NCBI RefSeq assembly: GCF_900114995.1
Contig: NZ_FOUX01000002.1
Coordinates: forward strand, 558,001-622,000
DNA length: 64,000 nucleotides
Direction of reading: 5' to 3'
Source: Chitinophaga sp. YR627
Lineage (GTDB): Bacteria; Bacteroidota; Bacteroidia; Chitinophagales; Chitinophagaceae
Positions 63,549 through 64,000 of this stretch are shown here, piece by piece (the stretch's first letter is position 1; the number at the start of each line of letters is the position of its first letter). Under the pieces are notes generated by a model. It did no database searches, had not been told where the DNA came from, and worked only from the letters and a program-made list of their open reading frames with translations. The translations under genes and the position numbers were made by a program.

Positions 63549-63607
63549 AAAAAAAGTCCATAGTCTGCGAACATTCCGGGAAAGGAGATGAATGCTGACT
63601 ATGGACT
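63549..63607 (-). terminator. Rho-independent terminator of pyrF
   Basis: AGTCCATAGTC (63555-63565) and GACTATGGACT (63597-63607) are perfect 11-base arms; the inner ACATTC/GAATGC region can extend the stem. Read on the minus strand it runs into seven T, 32 bases after the pyrF stop. Confidence 0.88.
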
Positions 63608-63638
63608 GCTATATTTCAGCCGCTGTTAGCGGACTGAA

Positions 63639-64000
63639 TTACGGAACTAAGGTCTGTTTTACACTAAGGTATTCGGCCATTTCCTGCTGTAACTGCTGTG
63701 CGGCATTACGGGCATCCTGGGCGAAATCTTCGCCGTTACCGGCATAAATGATGGAACGGCTGGCATTTACCAGTAATCCGCAATCTTTATTCATTGCCTG
63801 TGCGGAGATTTCCTGGAGACTACCACCCTGTGCTCCCACGCCGGGTACCAGGAAGAAGTTATCAGGTACCAGCTTACGGATGTATCCCAGCTGAGCGGAC
63901 TGCGTCGCACCCACCACAAACATCAGGTTATCAGGTGTACCCCAGTTCATGCCGGCTTTCATCACCTTTTCGTACAGGAACTCATCGCCTGCCTGTTGTA
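63639..64000 (-). CDS. pyrF: Orotidine 5'-phosphate decarboxylase, 5'-truncated by the window edge
   Basis: The frame is open to the window end (QQAGDEFLYEKV before MKAGMNWG), so the apparent start at 63965 is internal and only the C-terminal ~120 residues are seen. LMFVVGATQSAQLGYIRKLVPDNFFLVPGVGAQGGSLQEISAQAMNKDCGLLVNASRSIIYAG is the phosphate-binding end of the barrel of the longer (type 2) OMP decarboxylases. It makes UMP from OMP in pyrimidine synthesis. It has its own terminator. Confidence 0.93.
   Translation of the reverse strand, partial: QQAGDEFLYEKVMKAGMNWGTPDNLMFVVGATQSAQLGYIRKLVPDNFFLVPGVGAQGGSLQEISAQAMNKDCGLLVNASRSIIYAGNGEDFAQDARNAAQQLQQEMAEYLSVKQTLVP

Overview
The window looks like a chromosomal segment of a Bacteroidota soil or polysaccharide-degrading bacterium, most likely Chitinophaga or a close relative. 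The grounds are a SusC/SusD pair with an STN domain, a Bacteroidota-type ECF sigma/FecR pair, several secreted CAZymes, few recognisable Shine-Dalgarno sites, and promoters of the Bacteroidota form TTTG-N18-20-TAnnTTTG (clear before both tRNA loci, the GH2 gene and a small membrane protein gene). No insertion sequence, prophage or CRISPR array is visible.

Layout. 1-4403 (+) is the end of a surface-polysaccharide operon: a GT4 glycosyltransferase cut by the window edge, an FkbM methyltransferase, a WcaJ-type priming transferase and a WcaI-like glycosyltransferase. 4387-12105 (-) carries two lipoproteins, a GH2 glycosidase and a Tat-exported Gfo/Idh/MocA oxidoreductase with a HEAT-repeat partner. 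12169-24004 holds an AraC regulator, a MauE-like redox membrane protein, a predicted propeller protein, two paralogous Cys-containing exported peptides, then (-) a TlpA-like thioredoxin protein, SusD and SusC with an STN domain, and divergently a sigma factor and FecR. 24419-30403 (-) is a signalling operon: CHASE3/GAF hybrid kinase, CheR, CheB and a receiver-kinase. 30833-40542 (+) is a single-domain response regulator followed by a predicted exopolysaccharide synthase/export operon: HEAT membrane protein, two processive GT2 synthases, a TPR plus YaiO-type outer-membrane barrel, and a DUF4838 hydrolase-like lipoprotein. 40903-45100 has a TonB-dependent receptor and a GH51 arabinofuranosidase. 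45635-45855 has two tRNA-Gly genes, followed by about 1 kb without genes that holds ~100-bp tandem repeats and a phased 11-bp inverted repeat array. 46965-53013 holds a small membrane protein, a GT2, a histidine kinase, tRNA-Leu, a phosphodiesterase and modABC. 53183-64000 holds an AraC regulator, an SDR, a candidate small RNA or leader, the DUF2339/DUF3999 membrane pair, a HAD phosphatase, small envelope proteins, ApbE, glutaryl-CoA dehydrogenase and the 3' part of pyrF.

Two loci stand out as possible undescribed systems. One is the kinase/CheR/CheB/response-regulator block beside the two-synthase export operon; its architecture parallels the Pga, Bcs and Alg systems but its parts are different. 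The other is the sigma/FecR/SusCD/TlpA locus that meets a MauE/Cys-peptide operon end to end, which could be a surface-sensed redox or peptide system. Both functional readings are inference from gene content.
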